Part shown: piece by piece, positions 47,590 to 61,073 of the stretch
Position numbering within the stretch: position 1 is the stretch's first letter
How the letters are laid out: every line of letters starts with the position of its first letter
From: Mesaphorura yosii
Taxonomy: Eukaryota; Arthropoda; Collembola; Poduromorpha; Tullbergiidae
Assembly: GCA_009869945.1 (NCBI GenBank)
Contig: WIXG01000185.1
Span: 92,127-156,126, forward strand
Length of the DNA stretch: 64,000 bases
Direction of reading: 5' to 3'
The notes under the pieces: model-generated
The model's database searches: none
Seen by the model: the letters and a program-made list of their open reading frames with translations, nothing else
What the model was told of the DNA's origin: nothing
Program-made: the position numbers and the translations under genes

Positions 47590-50500
47590 ATGATGGATAC
47601 GTAAGTCCGTCGCGGAAGTCTTATTTTTTCAATAGGAAGAAAAATCATATGCGAATGTTGCTTTTTCAGACGTACGAAAGCTCTCTTCGCTGGAGTCGCA
47701 GTACTCGGAGCGTTGTCGGTAGGACTTTTGATTGGGGTCATCGTTTTAGCCACGAAAGGTAGGTGATGTCATCTTAAAATTCCCTGCATACGAGGTCTCA
47801 ACGGCTTCCTCGGGCTAAGGTACTCATAACATTTGCAGGTGACGATGATTGTCCGATGCCAGATCCTATAACGACACAACCACCACCAATTACAACGCCA
47901 GAACCGACGATAACCACCACATCAGCAACAACAACGGATCCTCCGCCGTTGGAGGTTTGCTACAGTGTGGAATGTCTGGAAACAGCGGCAGGGTTGATGC
48001 GTGCCATGAACACCAGTGTAAACCCTTGTGAGAATTTCTACGAGTTCTCGTGCGGTGGTTGGGTCCGGAACAATCCAATTCCAGGCGCATTCAGCTCATG
48101 GAATCGTTTCAATATCCTTCGCGATGAGCTCAACAACAAACTCGTTGGTGCGTTTGTGCTTGCGTCAGTTTGAGCGTTGTGCCATGAAATGATTAAGCTG
48201 GGAATTCTCACAATTCCCTTGGATTCACGGATTCGCTAAATATTGAGTGAGAATAATAGTGTGCACTCGATTTTCATGTTTCAGAGATCTTATCAGCTCC
48301 AGCTAATCCTGCCTTGCCCGAACCGCTTCAGATGGGGAAAACATATTACAGCAGTTGTATCGAGCAAGGTAACAGGGCTTTGTCTGATACCATAAGAATG
48401 CCATTAAATCAATTTTCAATTGAAACTATAAGGCACTTTAAGTGCCGGGCAATAAATAAATTTTGCATTATGTATTGTCAGATTCCAATGGTACCATAAA
48501 AGAAGAGGATTTGGGAACCTTCATCGACGAATTGCTTGCGCAGAGCGATGTGACTAATTTGGGCACACTTCTCGGAATCTTGCGCAGAGAAGCCGGAGTA
48601 AATTTTTTCATCAGCACATCCGTCTCGGTTGATGAAGAAGCGTCGTCTAACCACACAATTTATGTAATACTCATGTCGGGCCTCATGTCAGCAGCTTCTC
48701 TACTAACTCTTTCATTTGCAGGTTGATCAACCAAGTCTCGGCATGAGCAGGAGTTATTTGGTGGCCAATCCAAACCATAGCCTCATCGAGAACTACACGA
48801 CTCTTGTGACTGATATTTGGAATTTGGTGTACCCTGAAGCTCCAATCAATTTCAGCGCAATTGTCGAATTCGAACAGCGACTGGCAAGAGTGAGACAGAA
48901 ACAAATCATTCTAGACTGAATCAAAGTCCTTACCCTCGCTTTAATTGAACATCACATATACAACTGTTCCCCACCAGATCACAACCTCAGAGGAAAATCG
49001 AAGAAACCGTACCGAGCTGTACAACCCGTTGAGTCTGGAGCAGCTTTCTGGTCTTACAAACCATGATGTGAGTCGAAGAACCAGGAAATTGTCCTGGTGG
49101 GGACAAGTATTACTTTTAGTCGTTTTTTATCTAGAGACTCGATTGGACAAGCTATTTCACTGAAGTTTTCAGCGGAGCAGACGTAAACATTCCAGCGATT
49201 CTGAACGGGCAGTTCATTGTGCGCGACTTGCACTATTTTGGCAATCTGACCGACATTCTTGCAACTGAAGAAGAAACATTGAGTGAGCACACCAAATTCC
49301 GGACTTATTGCGTATGCTATTCTTCAACTCTTGTGTTCCCACAGCAAACTACTTGAAATGGCGTCTCATGTACAACTACGGAAATGACTACAGCCGTCAA
49401 CTGCGTAATGCCATCTTCGAATTCACTCGAGCGAGCCAAGGGACACAAACACCACCGACAAAGTGAGTCGGAGGTATTTTTCTCACTTTATATTCTTTTT
49501 ACTGTAACATTGACCTTGATTTAGGGAAATGCGATGCGCTGATAAAGCGAACGCGTTCTTCGGAATGGCCATATCATACAGCTACGTTCAAGAAACATTC
49601 GGAGGGGATTTCGAGGAGCAGATGACGGAGATGATCACAAACATTCGTGCTGCCTTCCACGCAATTCTGGACGGAGTTGACTGGTTTGGGGAGGAAGAAA
49701 CTAGGGCCAAGGCGAAGACCAAGTTGGACCTCATAAAACCATTCTTGGGTTTTCCAACCTGGCTTCTTAACGAGGAGCACACCGAACTGAAGGAATATTA
49801 TGCTGGGGTAGGCTTGACCAGAACACTGGTTAAAAATAAAAATTCGAGATTTTATTTCTGTTTATTAGCTGACTCTTGGAACTCCGTCCACGGACCACTT
49901 CGCCAATCAGAGATCAATCACCATGTGGAGAGTGAGAGACAACTTGAAGCTGGTCGAGCAGGAGCGAGATCCGGAAAAGTAAGTTCTTCTTTAATTTTTT
50001 AGTGTTCAAATAGAAGTATGAGCTGAGGATTTGGGATTTGTCTGTTGATTTCAGGTGGAATACCGACCCAACAATTGTCAACGCTTTTTATTCGTCAACC
50101 TCCAATTCTATAAGTAAGCATGGAAGGAATTACGAGTTCTGAGGACAAGAATTCCACTTGCACATTTATCTTTTAGCGTTTCCAGCCGGGATCCTTCAAC
50201 CACCGTTCTACTACACGCCGGCCCCTATTCAGTAAGTTTTAGACGTACAAAGTAGTCAGGCTTCGTTGAAAATACTATTCTAGTGCAATTTTGCGGTTGA
50301 ATTTCTTGCATGGAAATCTGCAGAGCATTAAACTACGGTGCGATTGGAATGGTCATTGGGCATGAAATTACGCACGGTTTTGACGACCGCGGACGTCAAA
50401 GCGATGGGTACGGCAATTTGATTCCTTGGTGGGACGAGGGCACAGTTGAGGCGTACACAGAGAAGGCGCAGTGCTTCGTTGACCAGTACAGGAATTACAT

Positions 50501-51017
50501 CGCTGAAGAGTTGTTCGAATTCCCTGGAGCTCCAGTTCATGTGAGTAATAATTCAGCAAGCCAGCCTCCGCATCATTCAGATTTCAACATAACACTTTTC
50601 CATCCAGTTAAATGGCATCAATACCCTCGGTGAGAATGTGGCCGACAATGGAGGACTCCGAGAATCGTTTTTGGCGTACAGAGCATACATTGAGACAAAT
50701 GGACGTGAAGCAATGCTTCCCGGATTGAACTACACTCCGGAGCAGCTCTTTTTCCTATCCTTCTCACAGGTATCGAAGTTCAAAGAAGGCGTTGCTTGAA
50801 GTAACCGTTGGAAATGACAATTTATTCACACAAGCGTAAATGTTTCCAGATTTGGTGCGGCTCATGGACTCTGAATGGCCTGTACAATCAAATTCTAACT
50901 GGGGTACACAGTCCTAACAGATTCCGCGTGCGTGGTGTGATTGACAATTCAGTAGAGTTTGCCGAGACGTGGAACTGTCCGCCGCCTTCCACTGAGCGAG
51001 CATGTCGTATCTGGTAA
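47590..51017 (+). CDS. M13 (neprilysin/ECE-type) zinc metallopeptidase
   Basis: Sixteen exons: 47590-47600, 47670-47758, 47839-48147, 48285-48368, 48482-48663, 48722-48889, 48978-49067, 49135-49282, 49345-49462, 49525-49807, 49869-49978, 50055-50113, 50177-50231, 50324-50540, 50608-50769, 50850-51017; 750 residues, usual for the family. Type II membrane protein: short cytosolic MMDTRTK, one helix ([19 protein letters not shown]), a Thr/Pro stalk, then the ectopeptidase. It starts [18 protein letters not shown]. Zinc site GHEITHGFD, third ligand in GENVADNGG, substrate-binding [14 protein letters not shown], and C-terminal CRIW are all present, so an active peptidase cutting small peptides at the cell surface is expected. 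The first coding exon has only 11 bases. AATAAA 51164-51169. Confidence 0.93.
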
Positions 51018-51625
51018 ATCAAAAGCGGTCTGGCCTGGCATGGCCGTGCAAGTACCTTGAAATGAAACCTGTAATGCTTTTGATTTATGTGCTTCCAACC
51101 GTCATTTACGAATTCCAGTCTTTTATGTAAGCCATGTTCCTTTAAAAAATGTAATCTGTTTTTAATAAACAACTGTTAAATCGTCTTCTCTGCATTTAAT
51201 TGGGTTTTCGTACATGTGGTTTGTCGATTACGCCTGCGTGACGATTACAGCGGTAAAAAATCACCTCCATCATTCCAGGATCTTTCAGACAGTGATCGCA
51301 GTGTGCGAGCTCGTAATCCTAATCTGTCGGGGTCCGAGGTTCGTGATGATGAGACGAGTTGTGGTTTTGTCGTAATGAACCGGAGTGCGTCATTATAAAT
51401 CTTGATCCTTCATCTTGGCTACTTGACGTCTATCTGCTGCCAATTAAAATTATTAATTACGATTACGGTACCGCTGCCTTGATTTTTATGACAGTCTTCG
51501 TGTCTATAAATTCGCCTCCCACTCAAGGCGGGCTGGATAGACTCAAATTCGGACTGCTTGCATTCACATTTAATTGATTCTATTGTGATTTGCATTGTTT
51601 GGGGCTCAAGATTCTACTTCCAATC
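51018..51625. other. 3' UTR of M13 gene and promoter of pacifastin-type gene
   Basis: First about 160 bases are the M13 3' UTR with its polyA signal at 51164-51169. The remainder leads to the next ATG at 51626. No ORF or clear TATA box supported. Confidence 0.5.
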
Positions 51626-52140
51626 ATGGCTTTCTTCAGGAATCAAATTTCTTTGCTGCTTCTTGCCCTGCTTGGCTGCACGTTCGTCACGGCGGTACCC
51701 AAGTTTCCCTTCGCGTCTTCAGGTTCTGGTGCAGCGACACCTCCACCAAATGCTCCGACGGGTAAGTGCACTGTGCTCAATATTGGGAAGGCTTTCTGAA
51801 ATTTTATCTGAATTGTAAAACCTACATTCCATTCTTTTCAGCGCTTTGTCCGATGGGTCTGGCGTTCAAGGCCGACTGTAACAACTGCTTCTGCAACCCG
51901 AGCACCGGAGTCACTGGCTGCACGCTGATGGCGTGTCCCACACCAGAGCCAATGGCCTTCTACCAGAACGTGGCGCCCAAGCCCGCTGGTGGATCGACAA
52001 CTGTGCAGGCAGTTCCACGACCAAGCCGGGCCGACGCAGCTACGGCTAAGCTCAGAGCCCCGCCCGTAGATCCCGTGGCACAAATTGCACCAGCCGCACC
52101 TGCTGCAGAGGAGGACGAAGAGGAAGATGCGTCCGAGTAG
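51626..52140 (+). CDS. Secreted single-domain pacifastin-type protein
   Basis: Exons 51626-51761 and 51842-52140; 144 residues. Signal peptide (NQISLLLLALLGCTFVTA), a short Pro/Ser/Gly linker, then one six-Cys module: CPMGLAFKADCNNCFCN, then GVTGC and TLMAC. The C-N-x-C-x-C and C-T-x-x-x-C spacing matches the pacifastin light-chain inhibitor domain, an arthropod serine-protease inhibitor fold that by family knowledge can restrain prophenoloxidase-activating proteases. One residue pair (GC-TLMAC) is in the reactive-loop area. The C-terminal 80 residues are Ala/Pro-rich with an acidic end (EEDEEEDASE), longer than a bare inhibitor needs. AATAAA at 52242-52247. Confidence 0.8.
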
Positions 52141-55100
52141 AGAAGAATTCTTGTATTGTATTGATAGTTAAGTATTAATTTCATCAATGATCCTGCTGCC
52201 TGTTAGTTCTGTTTTCCTGCTTCCAACATTCCAATCGTATAAATAAAACCAGTGCTTGGTTTATGATTCATTCATTCCAGGAAGCGTCTCATGGTGCCCC
52301 GCTCTCAAGCTACGTTTAAGTGTTGCAAAAATCTCAATCAAGTTGCGCGTAAGCTGCATACAATTGGATGTATTGCAGAAGTTTCAATTACGCAACCAGC
52401 GGCATGCAATTAAGTACGATTAATAATTTTCGACTCGCTTTTCCTTGTGAAGCCGTGACTCAAGAACAAGCCAATCTCAAGCCCTGACTCAGTTCATTAT
52501 GAATTCTTTCAGCTGAAGCAATAGAAACCCATGGTGAATGATTCAAATTCTCTTAATCATAGTCGGCAATTCACAACTCTACTTTGCTCTTCTATATATG
52601 ATATTTGCGTAATAAACCGGGCTCTGACTCTGATTAATGACAGTTCGGCGACTTCGGCCCCAGTACCGGTTTTGGACTTTGCCGTAATCTGCTCCACAAT
52701 TCGTCACTTGGCTTGACTTGGTTACTGGTTCATTAGTACCCGCACTCATTCATCGTAAGCATCGCTTGGCTTGTTAAGATTCGAAATTCAGTCCGTCTCG
52801 TCTGGGCTCCTGTACAGTGCAATGTGGTGAGTGAACGTGGTTCAAGGTTAACGTCAGAAAAGAATCCGTCCTTTCTTCTGTCTTCTGCGGTCTGCACACT
52901 GCCGTCCAGCAGCAGCATTGGTTTTTTACTGGGGGAATCCATGAACACAGGCGAGACAAAGGAAACAGACTCGTGTTTGGTGTTTCGCGTGCGAGCGAGC
53001 GAAGGAATTGAAATCCATGCCCAGTGCAAGTTCACAACATTGACACAAAGAAGAAAACACTAAATTTAAATAGTATTAATTTAATGCCGGCTTAACTTGT
53101 CGGCGCGCCGAAACTCCATCGCAACCGCGTCCGCCCGCCGGTCCGACAAAGTATTTACGATACGACATGTGTATTCCAAAATAGTATTACCGTATCTATT
53201 GTGACGTGTGACCCCCAACGTGTGGCCTTTACTCGTAATCATAATCATATTTAATTGTATTGCAACTTACACACATAGCATAACGTGAACTTGATCTTGA
53301 TCTTGAACGTGAAATTCGCTCGCTCTCGCATTAGCTGTACTTAATTGTAATTTGAAATTATACCCAAGTCTTCAAAGTAACTTGCTCCACGCTCGCACAT
53401 CGCACGCGGCCGACTGCATTGACAAAGTACAAATTGTATTCAGCAACAGCAAGATTCATCAGTGATTTCAGAAATACGTGTATCGTAGAAGATTATCGTA
53501 TCGTAAGTCTAAAGTATTAATACAGCACTTATTTACTACATAAGCCAAAGTCAAAGTATTACTTCATACTGGTTGGACAACGTCCAATCCTTTCCGATTG
53601 CCATTCGTATACTACACAACATTGTCTAACATTGTACCTGTCAGGTCATTATTCATGTGAACGATGTAACCTGTTAGCAGTTAGCACAGTACTTAATCAT
53701 TATCATTGAGTCTGACCTTTTGTCACGTCTTATGGTCATTTACTGTAGGCGTAGTTGTACTGCCCTGTTGTGAAAGGGCCAAGGAGCCAGTCACAGAAAG
53801 ACAGACTATAGCACTACGCCAGGGTAGGTCAAGTGCAAGGCCAACTGCACTGGTTTTTGTACTTTTGTACTGAATTTGTTAAGACTTAACTGAAACAAGG
53901 CATATCGACAGAGTAGACTTGACTTGACTTGGAAAACAAGAATTAGCAATCAATCCTCCTGGAAATCTGCATTTTCGACAACCTTTCAGCCTTCCTCAAT
54001 CGCGCAACAAAACAAGAAGCAATCTTCATCACTCACCATACCCCCATCGCATTGCTTCATGCGCTTAGTTTACATCCACATGCACATGATATGAACGTCA
54101 TTCAACCAAAACTCAAGTAGGCAACCCGCAACACAAGACTGACTTTCATTAAGACTTCGGCGTCTACACGCTGCATGATAATTTGATAATCAATCAATTT
54201 GGAAGGCGGCCGACTGAATTCGACTCGATTCAAGGACAGGTAAGCAATCGGTCCTTTTGCTGCCTCGTGGAGCTGTACCTGTCGCATTTTCACGAGTCTA
54301 GTGGCTTATTTCTTTGTCTGAAACAACAGCTTTATTATGATTATAAGGCATAAGGGGTCAGCGTCATTCCCTTCATTATTGTCGGGTCATGTTAATTCAT
54401 GCAACCGTAAAGATAAAGAAAAAGAAACAAATAGCCTGGCAAGAGAGGGGACATTCATTATGTGTGGTTGGCGGCACATGTCACTTGGCTTTGGAAGTAG
54501 TTGAGCTGAGTAGCGCGTTCCTGTTTCTTCTGATTCTCTGCTTTTCTCGAACATTTTTCATTCGTTGTATTGTAATCCGGGCTGATCAATTTTTCCGTCG
54601 ATTCTGTTCCAAGTCGCTTCCGAAAACCAGTATTCGTTCATACGTTCTTGAGGTTCTTGCAAAATTGACAAAATTTAAAGTGTTAACTTAATGGTGCATT
54701 TCGACGTCTGTCCAGTTTTCCTGTCTTTGGTCTTCTATTCAATTCCGGCATCGGTGAGTTATCAGTTGTCAGTATACTATACTAATCTCGTTAGTCATGC
54801 ATGAAGTCAGCAACTTAAATTGTAAGGGAACCAAGAATGGCGATAGATAGATTGCCAAGATTGCTCGCATTCGCAATGATTCACATTGACTAGATAGTTG
54901 TCCATATCTTATTTAGTTGGAGGCAGTTTGTACGCAAAAATCTCGAAAACTGAGAGATACAGAAACCGATTGCACCGTCTTAATGCCCACATCCGTCCGA
55001 GCATTCTTAGCTATAATTTACTCTGGTTTCGGACAAAATAAAAAATCCTGGCATTTTCGGATCATCTACCCCTTAATCGGCACCGGGTTGTTTCTGCGCG

Positions 55101-56482
55101 ATAATCTCGAAAACTGTGAGGGATACGCAGAAACCAATTTAACAGTCGCAGAATTTCTTCCCATCCTCTCCATTCTTATAAATATACTTTAAAAGATCTC
55201 GACTGTATCCTTCGCTTTTACTGAATTCTGTTAATGGCGTGCTTGTCATGATGCTATCATTGTTGTCGCCGGGTACTCGGTGACAAAGGCCACTAGTTTC
55301 AACCTTAATCATCAAAATAATGAATCACTGTTACGAAGGCCTTCGAAGCTTTTTTCGATGCTGCGAAGGAATAGTTTCGGAGTTCAAAGCAGATCAAAAT
55401 GGCAAATCTTGGAAAAAATCTTCATTTACATTTTGTTATGATTCATAGCGTGCTCGTATTAATCAGAGTCAGAATTGTTCTAGTATCTCCCGAATGCTGA
55501 TCTTGCAAAATTGTCACACCCTTGAGTTGAGTCGGAATGCATGCATGCAATTAGCTCGTGTTATGTAAACAGGCTCAGGCGCAGAGTAGATGCGACGGTG
55601 CAGTGGCACGAGGCTGGGGCGTTGAGCTTCGTTGTTCTTTAAAGTTGATGCGTCGCACTGACTGAAGAAAGAAAGAACCACAGGATTATTTTGTACGAGG
55701 AAAAAGATAAGGAAATTACGATTCTCTGTTTATTAGTATCAATGCATGATGAGCCCGAATCCGAGCCATGGTACTATTCGAATGGATTGAACTTACTTCT
55801 AAGGAAATTAGATATGTCATTTCTTGTCTCTTGCTTCAGTGGTTTAAGATTATTATCGTCATTACGCTCTCTGGTTTCGTTGTGTTCGCTTCACGTCTCA
55901 TGTGTCGGCTTCATGTCCCTGCAGTCCGCCCAAGGACTCCTGCACTGCACTAGCTTGTCGTTTGTCATGGAAATCTGATCCATAAAAATAATGATGGTAT
56001 CGTAATAATCCTGAGTACATCTTGCACGGTGCCGCCACAGCTACTGTGGATTGTGACGAGGCATAAAATTCTAATTGAGACGTCTAGAACCATAAAACCA
56101 AGTAAACTGCGACCTGTGAGTGAGCAGCGAGCAACCGCCTCACAACATTCTCATTATACTCCATATTTGAATAGAGTTAAATGAAGTGGATTTACATTGA
56201 TGTTTTTGATGTTGCGGAATACTAAAGTCGTAACTTTCATCCAATTCCTTTCCGTCGTTCCTTTGTCTGGAATTGTGCGCCCAGTCTTTAGGCACTCGTA
56301 CGTGGATCAAGACCTGCCATTTGCTTTGCTGTTCTCATACCATTCTCTGTTCTTTTCCTTTTTCCAGAATAATAAATAATTGCAATAGCAATTCTCGTTT
56401 GGGACTCGAACAATCTGCAAGTTCGTGCATTTCACTCTGACAAACTCGACTGATCTCCTGGAATTACAACATTCTGATCAAA
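52141..56482. other. 4.3 kb non-coding region
   Basis: The longest gene-free stretch. After the pacifastin-type 3' UTR it is AT-rich with scattered simple-sequence patches (cttgacttgacttgg near 53920) and a pair of diverged repeats at 54938 and 55103. ORFs up to about 100 codons lack signal peptides, domains or splice context. Could hold enhancers or an untranslated RNA, but I see nothing definite. Confidence 0.5.
54938..55138 (+). repeat. Two diverged direct repeats, about 165 bases apart
   Basis: 54938-54970 (aatctcgaaaactgagagat, acagaaaccgatt) and 55103-55138 (aatctcgaaaactgtgaggg, atacgcagaaaccaatt) share a 30-35 base motif with few changes. They may be a diverged tandem duplication or remnants of a dispersed repeat. 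Confidence 0.6.
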
Positions 56483-58677
56483 ATGTCTGACCGTATGCGG
56501 CTTTTCAAGAACGCGGGGAAGGATAGTCATGTAAGTTTGCTTGCTTTTCCATACTTTCTCTATACAATTGTGCTTAAAAAATCTCATTTGCCTTATTCAT
56601 GATTGCTTGCATAACTTGTATTTCAGGAGTTGAGACGCCGTCGTAATGACGCTACTGTTGAACTCCGTAAATCCCGTAAGGACGAACAATTGACTAAACG
56701 TCGGAACATCAACACAGATGAAATGAAGCAGATGGAGCAGGAGTTGGTTCAGGATTCTCCTCCTAGTCTCATGGATGGCAACCCACAAATTAGCTTCATT
56801 ACTTTAGGAAAAATCGCGGGTGATATTTTCAGGTGAGTTATTTGGTGCTTTTATAGCCTATACATTGTATATTAATTTATTGAATTTGGAATGCAGCGGT
56901 GACGCAAAGCAAGAGTTCATTGCGTGCCAGATGGCTCGTAAAATTCTAAGTCGTGAACGCAATCCACCCATCGACTCAATCATTCAAGCAGGCATCGTCC
57001 CGAAGTGTATTGATCTGTTGAAATCTCCGAATCCGGACACTCAATTTGAAGCGGCCTGGATCATTACCAACATTGCATCTGGAAACTCCACTCAGACAAA
57101 TTACATCATTACGGAGGGTGCCGTTGACCCATTGATTGAGTTACTCCGTTCAAAAAATTCTTGCCTGGTTGAACAAGCAGTTTGGGCACTCGGAAATATT
57201 GCTGGTGATGGGTCACGACTTCGTGACATGTTGATCAACAAGGGAGTTGTTCCTCCACTGGTTTCGCTCGCCAAAGCACCAGGCAGCGTGAGCCCTTAAT
57301 TAATTTTGCACCTGCACTTTATTGCAATTCGTACGGCATAAGTTAATTTTTACAGCCTTCCTTTCTGCGCAATGTCACTTGGACGATCTCGAATCTTTGT
57401 CGTGGGAAGCAACCATCGCCACCGATGGAAGCAATTATTCAACTCCTTCCTGCTTTGGCGCGCTTGATTAAGTCGGACGATCCTGAAGTCATTTGTAAGC
57501 GGCATACCTTACCAACTATGAAAATGCAAACACGAATCATGTGAATCGGATCCTTTTATTCTTTGAATGCAGCTGATGCTTGCTGGGCACTTTCCTATTT
57601 GACTGATGGTCCAAACGAAAAGATAGAACAAGTTTTGAAGGCCACTGTTGTTCCTCGCATTGTTCAACTATTAGCCTCCACTGAAACTACCATTGTTACG
57701 CCCTGTCTTCGCGCAATTGGAAACATTGTCACAGGAAATGATTTACAGGCACGTGCACGACAATGGAAGCTGATACCCCTGGACTTGTAATCTATTATCT
57801 ATCTAATATTCACTCGATTACCCTTTTTTATTAGACTGACGTAGTCTTGGCGGCTGGTCCTGTTGTTCAGACTTTGGGACACCTTCTTAAGTCCCCAAGG
57901 GTCAATATTTCGAAGGAGGCGGCATGGGCCATTTCAAACATCACTGCTGGCACAATTAGTCAGATAAACCAAGTCATCAAAGGAGGTCTGATCCCCATTC
58001 TCATAAGTGTCATTCACGATGTAAGTGTAATTTCTTAATAAGCTTGTCGGCCCAAATAATGACGACGACTTTATCTCAACTTCATGTGCAGGGTGACGTC
58101 CGAGCCAAGAAGGAAGCCATTTGGTGTATTACAAATATCACTTCTGGAGGAACGGTTGACCACATTGTATACTTGTGCCAGAATCATGTCATTCCAGCGA
58201 TTTGTGCCTTGTTCAAATGCAAGGATTTGCGCACTGTCGTGGTTGCCATGGATGGATTGGAGAACATCCTGAAGGTGAGGATTCATGTCGACAATGCTGA
58301 ACTTCTATTTCTAATTAATGGAAGTAGTTTGGATAAATACTAAATTGTTAACATTTTTGAAGGGTGCTGCTGAAGTTGGAGAACTGGAAAAGATTCAGGT
58401 GGCTATTGAAGAGTGCGGTGGCCTCGATTCATTGGAACAGCTTCAAAATCATGAGAATGAAACTATCTACGACAAGGCTTACTACTTGATTGACAAGTAC
58501 TTCAACGACGAGGTAAGAGAGGTCAAGATAAGATAAACATTTTAATTGTGGTACTCAGCATTTCTTAACTTTCAGGTTGATGTGCACGCTGCTGAAATGT
58601 TGCCTCCAATCAGCAATGAAGCTGGAAATTATGAGATGCAAGTTCCGCCGCCACCGGCATCTGGATTCAACCTTTGA
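56483..58677 (+). CDS. Importin subunit alpha (karyopherin alpha)
   Basis: Nine exons: 56483-56530, 56627-56832, 56897-57287, 57356-57494, 57573-57748, 57835-58020, 58092-58274, 58363-58512, 58576-58677; 526 residues, as usual. Nuclear-import adaptor that binds cargo NLS through armadillo repeats and importin beta through the N-terminal IBB. The IBB is basic ([20 protein letters not shown]). The Arm array carries the ladder W-xxx-N pairs that bind [68 protein letters not shown] and [13 protein letters not shown]. The acidic C-terminal repeat binds the export factor. Between exons 5 and 6 the donor is GC (CAG/gcacgt). AATAAA at 59123-59128. Which paralog (alpha 1, 3 or 5 type) is not decided. 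Confidence 0.96.
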
Positions 58678-61073
58678 TTCCAAAAGTCATCGCTACTCGT
58701 CACGAAAAAATCTCAATCACTGCCATAAGTATCAGCTTTCTTCAACTAAACCTTACCTATGCCTTACCTTTAATGTGAAACTAAACTTAACAAGTACTTC
58801 GTAACTTCAACTCTACCTAATCATTAGGCTACCACATTTATGTAACTCCATTCAAACTTCAAGTCTTTTTAACCATTTTAAGTATTTAACGCAGTACTTA
58901 ATTTCAAACTTACAACAACTGTATTTTGCTGTAACCTTTTCAAGTGAAATTAAGTATTTCCGATTTTCGATTTGGCAGTAAACCGTCTAAGCGCAATGTG
59001 TGGTCTCCTACTACCACCTTAATACTTCAACAAGTTTTCAACGCCTTTCCTAATAGGTAAGCAGATAACACGCTAACATGAGTATATGTCTCGAACCTTT
59101 GAATTTAAAACAAAATTCATGGAATAAAGCATTTTGAATTAAACATGCAGTTTCGCACCACCACCTACTCTCAAATTATTAACGAATGAATTTGTAAAGA
59201 GATTCACAGATTTCTCCTGCACAAGCCCCAGTCATCGCATCGTCTTGTTTTGTTATGTGTTTATGTTGCTGCTTCCTTCCTGTGAAATATTCATAAATCC
59301 ATACATAAACAAACACGACGACTTTCGTGTGCGCGTGCCAAAAGTGCGACCTAATCTGGAAACAAGTGTTTCAGTATTCGTAAATAAAGCTTCTTGCATC
59401 CCTGCAGCGAGAGCGGCACTCCATTTCTCCATTGCATGACTCCATGCATTATAAAAATCCAGTATCCAGAAGTGATGCGAGTCTTTGTCGTATCCTTGTA
59501 ATGAAATGAAATTGTCCGCTGCTGTCTCATGAATGTCATAAAATATTAGCTCTGTACATTATCATTATTGTATGGGCAGGACCATGGCGTGCCGTGGCTT
59601 TATGGCCGTGGCTCTGCTGGAGAGGAAATACTCACAGCGAAGAAGGAAAAGGAGAAAGTTCGTTTCTTTGCTTGGCTGCTGCGGTCGCTGCCAAAAAATG
59701 TAAGATGCTCAAGTGTATAATGTAAATGTAAATGTGTTTTCTACATGAAAGTAAAAGCCTCACTTCCAAGCCCGCCTCATGTTCACGGTCACAACTCCAC
59801 TGCTGACAAGAGGCAGTTTTAATTCCGCAGAGTCGTCCTAAGCGTCTCCGAGCTAATAATCTCATGTTTATGGATTTTTTAGGAAAGCAGCGGACAGCGG
59901 ACTCAGCTTGACCCTGCGAATGGACCAAGCCAGTCGGGCCAGCATCTTCTCCAGTATAATTATAACTGACAATTCGCGATGCCTCCGCGTACCTGAACCT
60001 TGAACTCGTCTTTCCGCCAGTCTAGTTTGAAGGAATCAATTTCTGTTCATCGTTTTACGCACTCTTTTGTCCACAGCCACGATCTTGATACGGTCAACAC
60101 AAGCACAGTCACCTCGTTATTCAAGTGCTCTAAGCCTATGGGTTGTTGGTTCCAAATTCCAAGAGTGGGATTCAAGCATTCTAGAGAAAGAAGCCAGTCA
60201 GCCAGCATTCAGACAGTGTTGTACACCTCCGTGCTCGTGTTCCAGGAGGAAGGAAGACAACCGACTGCAACCGAGACACGTCTCAGTTCAGTTCAGAGAG
60301 CATGCAGCGTTCAACGTGCGTGTGTTTTCTGTCTTGTATTTGAAGAAATTTTGTCCGCGTTCTTCTTTCTCGTGTGCCATTCTGAGTTTCTGACTGTAAA
60401 TGTAAATAATCCGCGGGACACATCGAGAACTGCTGAAGTCTGAGCTTTTCTTAATCTGACATCTTGACATCTGCAATTCTATGTCAAACACGAAGGAGTC
60501 AATTATTCCAGGCAGAATAACAGAAACGTCGTAGTGAATTCCTAATTTGTTGGCAAAAGAGATCAAGGAGTTCGAGAACGAAATTCACATTTCTAGACCC
60601 ATTTGTTGCTCAACACGTTGTGATTATTATTCTTGATCTCTCACCCACAGCAGCTTTACACAGAACGTAAACATCTTCTCCACGACCGCGGACTGCCACG
60701 CTCACGTGAAAGGAAAGAGGCAAGAAGAAGGCAACGGCAGCAAGTGAAAGAAAAATATACAAGCCAAGCGAAGTGAAAGTGTGTGGTTGTGTTATTGAAT
60801 TGCTGGCGCTTGATCTTTCATCTGTGTTTGCTCCGTGCACTAATTGAGGATAAATCATTATCCCTGTGCTAAGATCTTCCTTAATGGCCGCGCAATCTTT
60901 CACGCATGCATGAACAACTCCGTGAGACTTGTTTACTCGCTACAGAGTTAATGAGGTTTATCTGCATCACGTTCGCATCCACATCAGTGACGGAAGCACG
61001 CACACGGCTCATTTACCCTCATTAGCACTCTGGAACAGTCTCACTCGTCCACGGCTCGATTCTTGTGGATAAA
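58678..61073. other. Importin alpha 3' UTR and upstream region of arrestin gene
   Basis: About 450 bases of importin 3' UTR to the polyA signal at 59123-59128, then some 1.9 kb without supported genes. Several ORFs of 60-150 codons occur on both strands (for example 60000-60443) but have no domain or coding bias. Probably promoter and leader DNA of the arrestin-domain gene. Confidence 0.5.

Noticed and set aside
59584-59700. 38-codon basic, Cys-containing ORF
   Set aside because: No splice, promoter or polyA context and no second copy to support it, unlike the microproteins near the left end.
60000-60443. 147-codon plus-strand ORF
   Set aside because: Irregular composition, overlapping ORFs in other frames and no recognisable domain; likely arrestin upstream DNA.
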